Shown here piece after piece: positions 1 through 8,342 of a stretch of 64,000 nt of DNA. The stretch covers positions 6,511,501 through 6,575,500 of the forward strand of contig NZ_AP023356.1 of assembly GCF_018324205.1 (NCBI RefSeq), in the 5' to 3' direction. Position numbers and translations under genes: made by a program. This stretch comes from Actinoplanes ianthinogenes. Lineage in GTDB: Bacteria; Actinomycetota; Actinomycetes; Mycobacteriales; Micromonosporaceae. The number at the start of each line of letters is the position of its first letter. The stretch's first letter is position 1. The notes under the pieces were generated by a model. That model was given only the letters and a program-made list of their open reading frames with translations. It had not been told where the DNA came from and ran no database searches.

Positions 1-152
1 AGGAACTGGCCGACCGAGACCATGACGGCGATTGGGGTGCAGCGGCAGCGGCAGTCCTCGAGGACGCCTGCACTGCCGCGAAGGACCCGAACAACCCGTG
101 GGTGTTCCTGGAGGCGCAGCAGCGACGCCGGATTGGCAGCCGCAGAGGCTAA
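1..152 (+). CDS. C-terminal end of a rightward gene, unknown function (partial)
   Basis: A frame open from the left edge reads about 49 codons to a TAA at 150-152. The end looks like real protein (DPNNPWVFLEAQQ, then a basic tail RRRIGSRRG). It runs against the leftward phage lysis genes, so it could be a gene at the left end of the prophage or a host gene. It has no integrase hallmark such as a C-terminal Tyr box. The beginning lies outside the window, so the call rests on codon content alone. Confidence 0.35.
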   Translation, partial: ELADRDHDGDWGAAAAAVLEDACTAAKDPNNPWVFLEAQQRRRIGSRRG

Positions 153-249
153 CGCGCTGCCCGCGGCGGCCGATCATGATGAATGCAGGGCGGCCCGGTC
201 GGCAGCCATGGGTCACTGAAGGTCATCACCCACCCGCCGGGCGCCCGCG

Positions 250-486
250 CTACTCCGGTGGGCAGTCCAGGTCCCGGCGCAGCTGCCGCATCGCCTCCGC
301 GACTCGTTTGCCGGTGACGGTGGTCGGCGTGGTCTCCGACCACGCGTCGTCCTGGGTAGTGATCAGCGTGCAGAACTTCCGGTCGGACTCCGCCTGCGCG
401 TGCAGACTGATCGCGACCGCGGTGAAGCCGGTAGTGAGCGACGAGGCGAGCAGCGCCGCCCACCAGTACCAGGTCTGCCGCCTCAC
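250..486 (-). CDS. Small membrane-anchored phage protein in the lysis module
   Basis: 78 residues, GTG start overlapping the stop of the holin-like gene (GTGA). An N-terminal hydrophobic segment (about 7-27, YWWAALLASSLTTGFTAVAI) is followed by a polar domain ending in DLDCPPE with two cysteines. The last gene of the leftward late operon, after a peptidase and a two-helix membrane protein, it is a reasonable candidate for a spanin-like or second holin/antiholin protein. No catalytic motif is visible. The assignment to lysis is from position. Confidence 0.6.
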   Translation of the reverse strand: MRRQTWYWWAALLASSLTTGFTAVAISLHAQAESDRKFCTLITTQDDAWSETTPTTVTGKRVAEAMRQLRRDLDCPPE

Positions 487-776
487 CGGTCAGCCCCCGA
501 GCCGCTCGGCGATGAGAGCGGCGACGGCTCCGAGCCCTCCGGCGGATCCGGCGACGGCGAGCCACCGGTACGCGCGGCCAGCAGCTGGCTCGCGCCCGGC
601 ACCCCGATCAGCGCCGCCCCGACCAGCGTCAGCGTGAGATTGAAATCCGCCGGCCGCACGATAAGGGCCTGGTGCCAGATGAGCCCCCACCCGCCCAGGT
701 AGAGCGACACGTCCTTGAACAGCGTCCACCCGGACGGGCGACCACGACGTCGGCGAGAGGTTCGCGGCGTGCTCAT
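483..776 (-). CDS. Putative holin (two-helix membrane protein)
   Basis: 97 residues. A basic N-terminus (RTSRRRRGRPSG) precedes two hydrophobic segments, roughly 26-41 (LYLGGWGLIWHQALIV) and 48-70, then a Pro/Ser-rich hydrophilic tail. Size, topology and position directly downstream of the endolysin fit a phage holin that would permeabilise the inner membrane and release the peptidase. Holins lack a conserved sequence signature, so the name is an inference. Confidence 0.55.
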   Translation of the reverse strand: MSTPRTSRRRRGRPSGWTLFKDVSLYLGGWGLIWHQALIVRPADFNLTLTLVGAALIGVPGASQLLAARTGGSPSPDPPEGSEPSPLSSPSGSGADR

Positions 777-819
777 GCATGCTGCCTGACCTTCCCCGCG
801 TCGGGGCGGATCACGCGCG

Positions 820-1797
820 TCACGAGTCGAGGCGGTCGGCCAGCTCCTGCGCGACCTGCTTGGCGATCGTCGGCGGGATCGCGGCGGCGATCTGCTCGGC
901 GGGGAGCCCGGCCAGCACGCCGGCCACGATCGCCTGCTCGTCGACGAGGTCCTTGCCGGTCAGCTCGGATACGCCCTTGGAGATCGCGGCGAGCTGCGGG
1001 ACCACGGTGCCGGCGATCTGCGCCTGGCTCATCTGCGCATACCGGGTGGCGTACGCGAGCGCGCTGCCCCAGGTCATCAGCTCCTCGCCGGGCTTGCCGG
1101 CCACCGGCTTGATGATCGAGCCGTCCGGCATGTACCGCTGCACGGTGTCCTGGTTGATCGCCGAGTAGATCGCGGCCCGGCCGGCGGCGCTTTTCGCCCA
1201 CTCGGTCATCCAGGCGCTGAACTCGTCCTTGGTCATGTCGTCCTCCTCAGGGATCAGGCCGATGTGCTGGAGCCACCTGGTGACCAGGCGGATCATGCGG
1301 TGCCCGTCGGCGTCGCGGTACTCCGACAGGTGGGTGTGCTCTCGGTGCGAGCTGTCGCCGGTGGAGCGGCGGCCGAGGTCGTCCCAGCGCTTCACCGTCT
1401 TGCCGTCCGGCGAGTAGATGACCTCGCGCAGGTCGACGGTGTCCGGGTCCCCGGCCTTGCACAGGCCGACCAGCCAGGCGTTGAAGTCGTACAGGTCGAA
1501 CGTGCCCTTGGCCGTGGTGACCTTGAAGTAGCCGATGTCCATCGCGCTGGCGTAGTCATCGAGGCCGTGCTGATCGCGGCGGGACTCGTCGACCGAATAC
1601 CGGTCACGCCCGGCCCGAGCGCGGATCTGGTCCTCGCCGAGGTGGTAGCTGTCGCCACCCTCGGCGTGGCTGGTGTCGCCGACGATCCCGGCCTCCAGCG
1701 GGTCGAGGTCGTTGCCGACGGTCCGACCCGGATGCAGGTCCAGGTGATCGAGCAGGATCCGCCTCGCGGCGAGGTGGTTGGGCTTGGCCGCGGTCAT
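820..1797 (-). CDS. Phage endolysin, M15-type (D-Ala-D-Ala / L-Ala-D-Glu) peptidase-like
   Basis: 325 residues from an ATG at 1797 preceded by AGGAGG six bases upstream; the open frame extends further but lacks a site. The N-terminal half has an M15-like metal centre: Ser/His-rich HAEGGDSYH, then HGLDDYASAMDIG (the H...D pair), then REHTHLS giving the third histidine. The C-terminal third (after EEDDMTKDEFSAW) is Ala-rich and helical and may bind the cell wall or assist oligomerisation. Next to the holin-like gene, it should cleave peptidoglycan cross-bridges or stems at lysis. Exact bond specificity cannot be read. Confidence 0.7.
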   Translation of the reverse strand: MTAAKPNHLAARRILLDHLDLHPGRTVGNDLDPLEAGIVGDTSHAEGGDSYHLGEDQIRARAGRDRYSVDESRRDQHGLDDYASAMDIGYFKVTTAKGTFDLYDFNAWLVGLCKAGDPDTVDLREVIYSPDGKTVKRWDDLGRRSTGDSSHREHTHLSEYRDADGHRMIRLVTRWLQHIGLIPEEDDMTKDEFSAWMTEWAKSAAGRAAIYSAINQDTVQRYMPDGSIIKPVAGKPGEELMTWGSALAYATRYAQMSQAQIAGTVVPQLAAISKGVSELTGKDLVDEQAIVAGVLAGLPAEQIAAAIPPTIAKQVAQELADRLDS

Positions 1798-1808
1798 GGC
1801 GGTCCTCC

Positions 1809-2225
1809 TCAGGACTGGTAGGCGAGAGAGATCTGCACACGCTGGCCGGACGCGACGTCCAAGAACGCGGTGCTCGGGAGGGAGATCGTCACCTTGTCGG
1901 TGCCGCTCAGGAACGCGCATCCGGACTGGGTCGCCGGCGCACCGGAACCGGTGATGACGCCGGAGCCGAGCATGCCGATCCCGGTGACCGCCGCGATCGG
2001 CAGCTGCACGCCGACCCCGCCGGAAGACGCCGCATTGGCAACGATGTTGGCCTGCACGATGACCAGGCCGCCGCGTTCGACGTACCGCGCCGCGGTGACC
2101 GTCCGGGCGATCGACACCGGCGTGGTCGCCATCGCGCTGTAGAGCAGCGGCGAGTAGCTGATCCAGCCGTCGAGGGCCTCGGCGACCTCTGAGGCGACCG
2201 CGATTTCACCGGCCTGGATGGGCAT
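1809..2225 (-). CDS. Small minor structural protein, probably tail-associated
   Basis: 138 residues, rich in Gly, Ala, Thr and Val with predicted beta content (YVERGGLVIVQANIVANAAS; TDKVTISLPSTAFLDVASGQ). It lies between the large minor tail protein and the endolysin, where siphoviruses often encode a small tip or fibre-associated protein. Its stop overlaps the endolysin ribosome-binding site, suggesting coupled translation. No family recognised. Confidence 0.55.
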   Translation of the reverse strand: MPIQAGEIAVASEVAEALDGWISYSPLLYSAMATTPVSIARTVTAARYVERGGLVIVQANIVANAASSGGVGVQLPIAAVTGIGMLGSGVITGSGAPATQSGCAFLSGTDKVTISLPSTAFLDVASGQRVQISLAYQS

Positions 2226-2234
2226 CGGACCTCC

Positions 2235-4943
2235 TCAGAGCGCCCAGCGCATCGGCCGGGACAGACGCACAGAGCTGCCCGCGGGCAGCGATTTCGCGAT
2301 GCCGTTGACCGCCCGGGTGACGGTCGCGGTCTGGGTGTACGGGCCGGTGCCTGCCGGGGCGGTGATCGAGGTGACGGTGACGTCCTCACCCGCGATCGAC
2401 CAGGTGTAGGGAACGGCGGTCGTCGACCAGCAGTCCGCGGCGGTGGCCGTGGTGATCGGCAGCGAGGTGGCGCCGGCGGCCGCGGCGGAGACGAGCGTGG
2501 TGCTGGCCGAGTCCCAGCGGCTGGTTGTGGCTCCCCAGACGCCGACGTCCCATGGCCGTGCTGGAGAGCAGACGAGCTCGACGGTCCACGAGAAGTTGGA
2601 CAGCCGTTCCGTCCAGCCCTCAACGATCAGGTCCAGAGGCTGGCCGGCGACGGCGCTCGGCGGGTTGGCGATCGTGATCCGCGAGCCGATCCGAACCGAG
2701 CACCAGGCGGCGATCAGCGACGGGTTGCGGGCCAGGTCGAGGCTGATCTGCGGCCAGCGCAGCTCGTCGACGGTTCCGAGGTGCAGCCGCCAGTAGGCGT
2801 GAGCGGACAGCTGGTCGGCCTGGAGGTTCACGGTCGGGTCGTCGCCGTAGACGCCGCTCTTCGCGATCGAGGCCGTGTCCTCGGCGGTGGCCTCCGAACC
2901 GTTACTCCGCAGAGTGATCCGGTTCCGCAACCTCTGATCGTCGTCGGTCGGCTCCGGCGGTTCCGCGACGTGGCCCTGGTTGAAGTCCAGGACCAGCGCG
3001 GGGGTCTGGTTGTAGCGAGACGCCCGGGTCACGTAGCCGAGTCCGGCGCCGCGCTCGTACAGCGTGCCCTGGTCGGCCGCCTCGCACTCTCGCACCAGGT
3101 CCAGCAGCACGCCCTGGGGCTGCGCGCCCATCCGTGCGGTGTTCGCCGCCGAGCCGATCATGGTGACCGGCACGTTGGTCTCGGCCGCCAGCCGGGCCAG
3201 CCGGGCGCCGGCGGTCTCCCCGGCGTATGCGGCGCTGACCGCCATGAAAGTGCCGTCGACGAACGCCAGCTGGTCGTCGCCGGCCCACAGGTGGCTGACG
3301 AGCGTGCCATCGACCGGGGCGTGCAGGGTCACCTGGGTGATGCGGTCGGCGGTGCCCGAGTACGACCCGTTGCCCATGGTGAAAGCACCCGCGCCGATCT
3401 GGTACCAGATCAGGCTCCAGTTCACGGTGCCGCCGGACTCCTGCGTTTCGAGCTGGATCGCGGACCAGCGGGTCGGATCCAGCGAGAAGGCGAACGAGCC
3501 GGTGTTCACGATCGCGGTGACGTCGTCCGCCAGGTAACCCGAGATGTAGAAACCCGTCGAGGTGGTGTAGATGATCCAGCGGACCACCGTGCCGGTCGCG
3601 TTGATCGACATCAGCCGGTTGGTGGGGTTCGGCGATGCGGAACCGGACAGGGTGGGCAGCCGGAAATAGGTCATGCAGGCGTACCCGTCCTGCGGGACCG
3701 TCCAGCGGTTGACCCGGCCCGTGATGCCCGAGACGCCGGACGTGGTCAGCACGGCCGCGCTGGACGCGCCGGGCGGGCAGTCGGCGTTGCCGAATGTCAC
3801 CTGGGCTGCGGTGGCCATCGCTCCTCCGGCGATGGCCGACGACGCCTGCGTCGCGCTCGATCCGTCCTCCAGCGGCCAGTACGCGCAGACGGGCTGCGCG
3901 GACAGCTGGCGCCGGATCGGGCTTTGGAGCGCGGACTGGCCCTGCGACAGCCGCCGCAGGATTCCGGCGCCGGTGATCGGGGCGCGGACGTCGCGGCCGG
4001 ACATGTCCCAGCGGACCGGCCACTCCGGGACGGGGGTGGTCGCGCGGATCGTGTCCATCCGCCAGTCGTCGACGCTGCCGACGATGGACGAGCCGTTGGT
4101 CAGGCCCGAGACACGCCACCCGAACAGACCGGTGGCAGCGCCGGTGCTCTGCGGCTGCGATTCGGTCACCGACGCGGTCCAGGCGGCCGGCTCGGAGCCG
4201 GACGCCAGCCACACCTTGATCAGGATGGTGCCGCCGATGACCAGGATCCGGTTACGCAGGACCGTCCCGGCCGACACGGTGAGCCCCGTCGAGGTGATCC
4301 CCAGGACGTCGTTGACCACGCCGTTGATGCGCTTCTGCACCTTGACGTTCACCACGCCGCCGGGCGCGATCTCGGTGTGAGCGCGGTAGTAGGTGTTCGC
4401 GTCGAGCAGCCAGAACGCGGCACCGAACACCCAGGACGCACCGGTCGGCAGGAGCGAGATGGAGCAGCTGTAGGAGATCTCGACGTCGAAGCCGGTCGCA
4501 GCCGTGGTGATCGCCAGCGCGGCCAGGTTGTCGGTGGCCAGCGACACCTGCGCGGCCGTGCCGTTCGCGGTCCACTGGGTGTTGCCGGTCCACGCGATGC
4601 CGCTGGCCGGTTCGGTGCCGAGCCCGGCGCCCGAGACTCGGCTGAACGTGTCGACCAGCCGGGTGACGCGAACCTGGACCGGTGAGCCCTTGTCGAGGGT
4701 GCCGTACAGGTCGGACAGCGGATTGGTGCGGCAGTAGCGTCCGGTCCGGTTGTCCAGGGTGACGTTGACGTTGGTCGCCCCGACCTGGGTGCCCTCGTCT
4801 TGCCGGCCGGACACGATGGTGACCCCGGCCCCGTCCCGCACGTCCGAGGTGATCTCGGAGTAGTTCCAGGTGGCCGGGTTGACCGGGTCAGCACCGGTGG
4901 CCAGGCCGACGTAGATCGGCAGCGGTGTGGTCGGGAACGCCAT
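2235..4943 (-). CDS. Minor tail protein with carbohydrate-binding-like (LamG/ConA) regions
   Basis: 902 residues directly downstream of the tape measure, with its ATG overlapping the tape-measure stop by one base. The N-terminus (PLPIYVGLATGADPVNPATW, then VNVTLDNRTGRY) looks like tail-tip proteins that begin with a baseplate-hub domain. Two middle regions (about 95-300 and 345-560) have jelly-roll-like features (VCAYWPLEDGSSATQA; YACMTYFRLP). The C-terminal part (WPQISLDLARNP) resembles hub proteins. Likely role: tail-tip/baseplate component contacting the cell envelope. The sugar-binding role is inferred from fold-like patterns. Confidence 0.7.
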   Translation of the reverse strand: MAFPTTPLPIYVGLATGADPVNPATWNYSEITSDVRDGAGVTIVSGRQDEGTQVGATNVNVTLDNRTGRYCRTNPLSDLYGTLDKGSPVQVRVTRLVDTFSRVSGAGLGTEPASGIAWTGNTQWTANGTAAQVSLATDNLAALAITTAATGFDVEISYSCSISLLPTGASWVFGAAFWLLDANTYYRAHTEIAPGGVVNVKVQKRINGVVNDVLGITSTGLTVSAGTVLRNRILVIGGTILIKVWLASGSEPAAWTASVTESQPQSTGAATGLFGWRVSGLTNGSSIVGSVDDWRMDTIRATTPVPEWPVRWDMSGRDVRAPITGAGILRRLSQGQSALQSPIRRQLSAQPVCAYWPLEDGSSATQASSAIAGGAMATAAQVTFGNADCPPGASSAAVLTTSGVSGITGRVNRWTVPQDGYACMTYFRLPTLSGSASPNPTNRLMSINATGTVVRWIIYTTSTGFYISGYLADDVTAIVNTGSFAFSLDPTRWSAIQLETQESGGTVNWSLIWYQIGAGAFTMGNGSYSGTADRITQVTLHAPVDGTLVSHLWAGDDQLAFVDGTFMAVSAAYAGETAGARLARLAAETNVPVTMIGSAANTARMGAQPQGVLLDLVRECEAADQGTLYERGAGLGYVTRASRYNQTPALVLDFNQGHVAEPPEPTDDDQRLRNRITLRSNGSEATAEDTASIAKSGVYGDDPTVNLQADQLSAHAYWRLHLGTVDELRWPQISLDLARNPSLIAAWCSVRIGSRITIANPPSAVAGQPLDLIVEGWTERLSNFSWTVELVCSPARPWDVGVWGATTSRWDSASTTLVSAAAAGATSLPITTATAADCWSTTAVPYTWSIAGEDVTVTSITAPAGTGPYTQTATVTRAVNGIAKSLPAGSSVRLSRPMRWAL

Positions 4944-6895
4944 CAGCTCGCCGCCCGGATGTACTGGCCGAGCGAGGCCGCCAGGGCGGGCTGCGTCCGG
5001 ACGGCCTTGCTCAGCAGCTGACCGAACGCGCTGTCGCCGAAGTCGAACCGGACGACCAGCTGGGCCGGGATGACCGGGGGCGTGCCGCCGGCCGGGCGAC
5101 CGCCGCCGTACGACGTGCCGATCGACCGCTGGTACTGCTCGATCGACGGGACGATCTTCCCGTCCCGGTCGGGGACGAACACCTCGGGGCGCCGCTCGCC
5201 GACGACGTACGCGTGGCCCTTGCGGACCGGGCCGCCGAACTCGCGGTTCTTGTCGAGGTTGGACCGCAGCCGGGAGCTGTTGACCCCGCCGGACGTCGTG
5301 TAGTTGATGTTGACGTTCTCGTCCTTGATCGCGTGCAGCGTGTCGCTGATCCGCTTGGCGACACGCTTGGCCGCCTCCAGGCCGAGGACCTCGACCTTCG
5401 CCTGATAGGTCTTGGCGAACCGGTCACCGGACTTCTTCGCGTCGCCGAACTCGCGCTCCAAGGCCTTGATCTCGCCCTTGGTAAGGCCGGCCGCCTGCAA
5501 CGTGGCGCGCAGGGCCGGGTCGAGCTTGCCGGTCGACGTGGTCGCGACCTTGCCGGCCGCGGCCTCCAACGACAGCGCGGCCTCGGTGGCCTGGCGCAGC
5601 GCGGCCCGGTACTCGGGGCTGTTCTTGCCGTGTTCCTTCTGCGCCTTGGTGGCGTCCTGCTGCGCCTTGGCGAGATCGTCTTGCGCAGCGACCAGGGCGA
5701 ACGTCGGGTCGGTCAGCCCTTTCAGCGTGTTCGACAGCCCGACAAGGGCGGCCTTCTCGTCGTAGGCCGCGGCTGTGGTCTTGTCCATGGCGGTCGCCGC
5801 GTCGCCGTGCAGGGCGCGGATCTTGTGCAGCGGCTCCTCGGCCGCGCCGATAGCCAGGGCGGCCTTGCCGATTCCCTCGCCGGCCTTCTCGCCGGCCTCA
5901 TACAGCCAGATCAACGGCTTCGCGGCCTCGGCAGCCGCGGCCGCCAGCCAGCCCAGGATGTCGATGGTGGTGGAGGCCGCGCTGAACACCATGGCCAGGC
6001 CATCCGCGTTGCGCTCGCTGTCGCCCGTGATCCGCCTGAGGGCCCCGCCGACCGAATCGGCGACGTCCTCGAAGCCGTCGCCGAGGACCTTCAGCAGAGG
6101 CCCCGAGTCCCCGGCGATGTCCGCGATCGTGCCGGACAGCGAGGTGACCCCGTCGAGGATGCTCTTGATGAACGGCTTGACCGCCGGGGCGAGCTTGTCG
6201 AACGCATCGCCCCACTGGTCGACAACCTGCTCACCGGCGGTGCCGAGATCGTCGAGCAGCTCCATGACCGGCTTGCCGAACGCGCTGTGCGCCCGGGCGC
6301 CGGCCTCGTCGAACAGCTTCTTGCCGAGTTCCTTGCCCGCGGCCTGGATCGCCGGATCCCGGGCGACCGCCAGCCCGATACCGATGCCGATCGCGCCCGC
6401 TCCGGCGCCGGCCGAGATCGCCCCGCCGAGCGCGCTGATGACCAGCGGGGCGGCGACCGCTCCAGCGGTAGGGCCGATCGAGCTGCCCAGCGCGGCGCCG
6501 AGCTTGGTGCCGATGCTTCGCAACTTGCCCGGCTCGACGTCCGGGACCAGGTCCTGCAGTTGCCCGCGCGCCTTGCTGAGCCGCTTCAGGTCGGTTTCGG
6601 TGCGCCGGATCGCCCCGGACAGGTCGGTACGGTCGGCGACGGTCTCCGCCTCGGCGAACGCGACGGCCAGCTGGTGGAGCTCCCGCTCGCAGGCCTCGAT
6701 CTCGCGGTCGAGGTGCTCGACGTGCTCGGCGGCGGTCCGGCCGGTCCGGCCGAACTTTTCGGCCGCCCGGTCCGCGTCCTTGGCGGCGTCGGCGACGTCG
6801 TCGAGGTTATCGGCCGCCGAACGGGTGGCCGCCGCGGTCTTGTCCTTGGCCAGCAGCTCCAGCAGCAGGGAACGCTTCTCGGTCGCCACCGCCAC
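4943..6895 (-). CDS. Tail tape measure protein
   Basis: 650 residues, GTG start. Coiled-coil-rich N-terminus (AADNLDDVADAAKDADRAAE, about 27-46; REIEACERELHQLAVAFAEA), a Gly/Ala-rich hydrophobic stretch at about 135-185 (ISALGGAISAGAGAGAIGIG), then a helical body and a C-terminal region (YVVGERRPEVFVPDRDGKI) characteristic of tape measures. It lies immediately after the frameshifted chaperones, the standard siphovirus order. The 650-residue length implies a comparatively short tail if the usual proportionality of tape measure and tail holds. Confidence 0.88.
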   Translation of the reverse strand: MAVATEKRSLLLELLAKDKTAAATRSAADNLDDVADAAKDADRAAEKFGRTGRTAAEHVEHLDREIEACERELHQLAVAFAEAETVADRTDLSGAIRRTETDLKRLSKARGQLQDLVPDVEPGKLRSIGTKLGAALGSSIGPTAGAVAAPLVISALGGAISAGAGAGAIGIGIGLAVARDPAIQAAGKELGKKLFDEAGARAHSAFGKPVMELLDDLGTAGEQVVDQWGDAFDKLAPAVKPFIKSILDGVTSLSGTIADIAGDSGPLLKVLGDGFEDVADSVGGALRRITGDSERNADGLAMVFSAASTTIDILGWLAAAAAEAAKPLIWLYEAGEKAGEGIGKAALAIGAAEEPLHKIRALHGDAATAMDKTTAAAYDEKAALVGLSNTLKGLTDPTFALVAAQDDLAKAQQDATKAQKEHGKNSPEYRAALRQATEAALSLEAAAGKVATTSTGKLDPALRATLQAAGLTKGEIKALEREFGDAKKSGDRFAKTYQAKVEVLGLEAAKRVAKRISDTLHAIKDENVNINYTTSGGVNSSRLRSNLDKNREFGGPVRKGHAYVVGERRPEVFVPDRDGKIVPSIEQYQRSIGTSYGGGRPAGGTPPVIPAQLVVRFDFGDSAFGQLLSKAVRTQPALAASLGQYIRAAS

Positions 6896-7405
6896 CCCCT
6901 TGGTTCTGCTCGACCCAGTAGTCGAGGTGGGCGATGATCTGAGGCACGGTCAGGACGCCGAGCTGGTGCGGCGGGATGCCCGCCTTGAAGGTGAAGAACG
7001 GCTCGAACTCGGCGAGAAGCCGAGCTACTCCGCGGTCGGCAACGCCTGCGAATCGGGCGCCGGCGTCGGATCCAAAGGGGCAGCAACCTCCGGCTCGTCC
7101 GCCGGGGCCAACTCCCAGTCGACGAGCATCACCAGCGGCGTCCAGTCGTCGAACCGGCCGGCCAGGGCCGGGTCAGCGGCGCGAACGCCGAGCCAGGTCG
7201 CAGCCAGGTTCCCGCCGGCGGTGTCCCGGCGGCAGCCGTCGAACACGGCGGTCATGGGCACGCCGATCTCCATCTCCAGCCGGACCAGGTCGCGGGCCGG
7301 GGTGCGGACGATCGCCGCCTCGTCCCAGATGAACCAGCCGTCGCCGCACTTGGCCTTGTCAGCCTCGTCGAGGAACCGGAACCGGAATCGCTTCAGGTCG
7401 CGCAC
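6807..7405 (-). CDS. Tail assembly chaperone, -1 frameshifted long form (G-T type)
   Basis: Reading starts at the GTG at 7405. At the heptamer CCCTTTG (7079 down to 7073; zero-frame codons CCT TTG) a one-base backward slip enters a frame that stays open to TAA at 6809-6807, giving about 199 residues. The shifted part contains LLAEFEPFFTFKAGIPPHQL, then VLTVPQIIAHLDYWVEQNQ, typical of the second chaperone of actinophages. That part lacks its own start codon. The product overlaps the first 90 bases of the tape-measure gene, as in lambda and most siphoviruses. Such chaperones coat the tape measure during tail assembly. The shift was found by translation and not demonstrated. Confidence 0.75.
7025..7405 (-). 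CDS. Tail assembly chaperone, short form (G type)
   Basis: 126 residues, GTG start at 7405 with CCTCCT (AGGAGG on the coding strand) at 7411-7416. It reads RDLKRFRFRFLDEADKAKCG and later DDWTPLVMLVDWELAP, ending in an acidic, Pro-rich tail. Position before the tape measure identifies it as the first tail chaperone. Its last 18 codons lie beyond the slippery heptamer, so the short and long forms share about 111 residues. Confidence 0.75.
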   Translation of the reverse strand: MRDLKRFRFRFLDEADKAKCGDGWFIWDEAAIVRTPARDLVRLEMEIGVPMTAVFDGCRRDTAGGNLAATWLGVRAADPALAGRFDDWTPLVMLVDWELAPADEPEVAAPLDPTPAPDSQALPTAE

Positions 7406-7406
7406 A

Positions 7407-7910
7407 TCAGCCTCCTGCGAGCTTGGCCGCGAGCCCGTCGAGGACCTCGGCCATCTCTTTCTCGGCGACGTCGGCCGCCTTGTCGGTGCCGCGCTTGTGG
7501 AAGCCGGCTCGGATCGTCGTGGTCGCCCACGGGTTGGACTTCCGCTTGCCGGACTTGAGCTTGCGAGACCGGCCCCAGACCGGGTGCCGCAGCTCGCCCG
7601 CCTCCAGGCGCCCCAGGTCCCGCTTCTCCTTGGTGCCGTCCGCGGTGGTGGTCAGCGTGACGTTCGCGATCCGGGCGCCGGGCCGGACGTTGACCCGCCA
7701 TCGCAGACTCTTCGACAGCAGCGCCGAGTAGCCACCGGAGGCCGGCATCGTCTGCTCGGCCGACGTGCGGATGCCCTTCTTGATCGGCTCGGTCGCCTTG
7801 CGCAGGCCTGCGGCCATCTCGCGGCCCAGGCCCTTGTCGCCGATCGCCTTGATCTGGGCGGCGACCTCCCGGAGCCGGCGGTCGCCGCGGATCTTCAGGT
7901 CGAGATCCAT
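7407..7910 (-). CDS. Head-tail joining / tail completion protein (HK97 gp10-like)
   Basis: 167 residues, basic. The start IRGDRRLREVAAQIKAIGDK with a central PIKKGIRTSAEQTMPASGGY and RHPVWGRSRKLKS matches the pattern of HK97 gp10-type proteins that connect head and tail or terminate the tail tube ('HPVWGN' type box seen here as HPVWGR). It lies between the tail-tube gene and the chaperones; this differs slightly from HK97, where it precedes the tube. Confidence 0.6.
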   Translation of the reverse strand: MDLDLKIRGDRRLREVAAQIKAIGDKGLGREMAAGLRKATEPIKKGIRTSAEQTMPASGGYSALLSKSLRWRVNVRPGARIANVTLTTTADGTKEKRDLGRLEAGELRHPVWGRSRKLKSGKRKSNPWATTTIRAGFHKRGTDKAADVAEKEMAEVLDGLAAKLAGG

Positions 7911-8329
7911 CAGGTGAGGTTGCGGGCGATCCCGGACGGGTTCGACAGCGGCCAGGAGATCTGCGTGGTGGCCAGCTCGCCGACCTGGTTGCCGAACGGG
8001 TTGTGCTGGTTCGGCAAATAGCTCCCGACGTACTCGGGGTTGGTGCTGGAGATCGCACCGGACGTCGGCCGGACCTTGACCACGACCGGCGCCTTGGTCG
8101 CGTACGCGGTGTACAGCGTCACGTCGGTGGCGGACGCGGCGAAATCCTGGTTGAACTGGGCGGACAGCGTGCTGTCGGCGAGACCGGCGATCCGGCTGCG
8201 GGCGACATCGCCGAACGCGGTGTCTTCGAGCGCCTCGTACTCCATCGGCAGCGTGACGCCGGTGCAGTACGAGGACAGGACCACCGAGTTCACCTCGAAC
8301 CGGCAGTCGATCAATGCGAGCGTGCCCAC
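7910..8329 (-). CDS. Tail tube protein, short paralogue
   Basis: 139 residues, GTG start with GGAGGG upstream. It shares a conspicuous block with the next gene upstream: here YEALEDTAFGDVARSRIAGL, there YDALEDTAFLDGARSRIAGL, at the same place near the N-terminus. Position before gp10/chaperone/tape-measure genes marks it as tail tube or a tube-related protein. Being about half the size of its paralogue, it may form the tube while the other caps or decorates it, or the reverse. Confidence 0.6.
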   Translation of the reverse strand: MGTLALIDCRFEVNSVVLSSYCTGVTLPMEYEALEDTAFGDVARSRIAGLADSTLSAQFNQDFAASATDVTLYTAYATKAPVVVKVRPTSGAISSTNPEYVGSYLPNQHNPFGNQVGELATTQISWPLSNPSGIARNLT

Positions 8330-8342
8330 GCGGGCCCTCCTT

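Noticed and set aside
2781..4685. Long plus-strand open frame opposite the minor tail protein
   Set aside because: Composition is Arg/Gly/Ala-rich with no motif; it is antisense to a gene with clear protein-like sequence. High GC makes such frames common here (also opposite the tape measure, capsid and terminase).
6586..7086. Alternative frame over the chaperone/tape-measure junction as the second chaperone
   Set aside because: It reads as Arg-rich nonsense; the true continuation is the other (-1) frame with FEPFFTFKAG.
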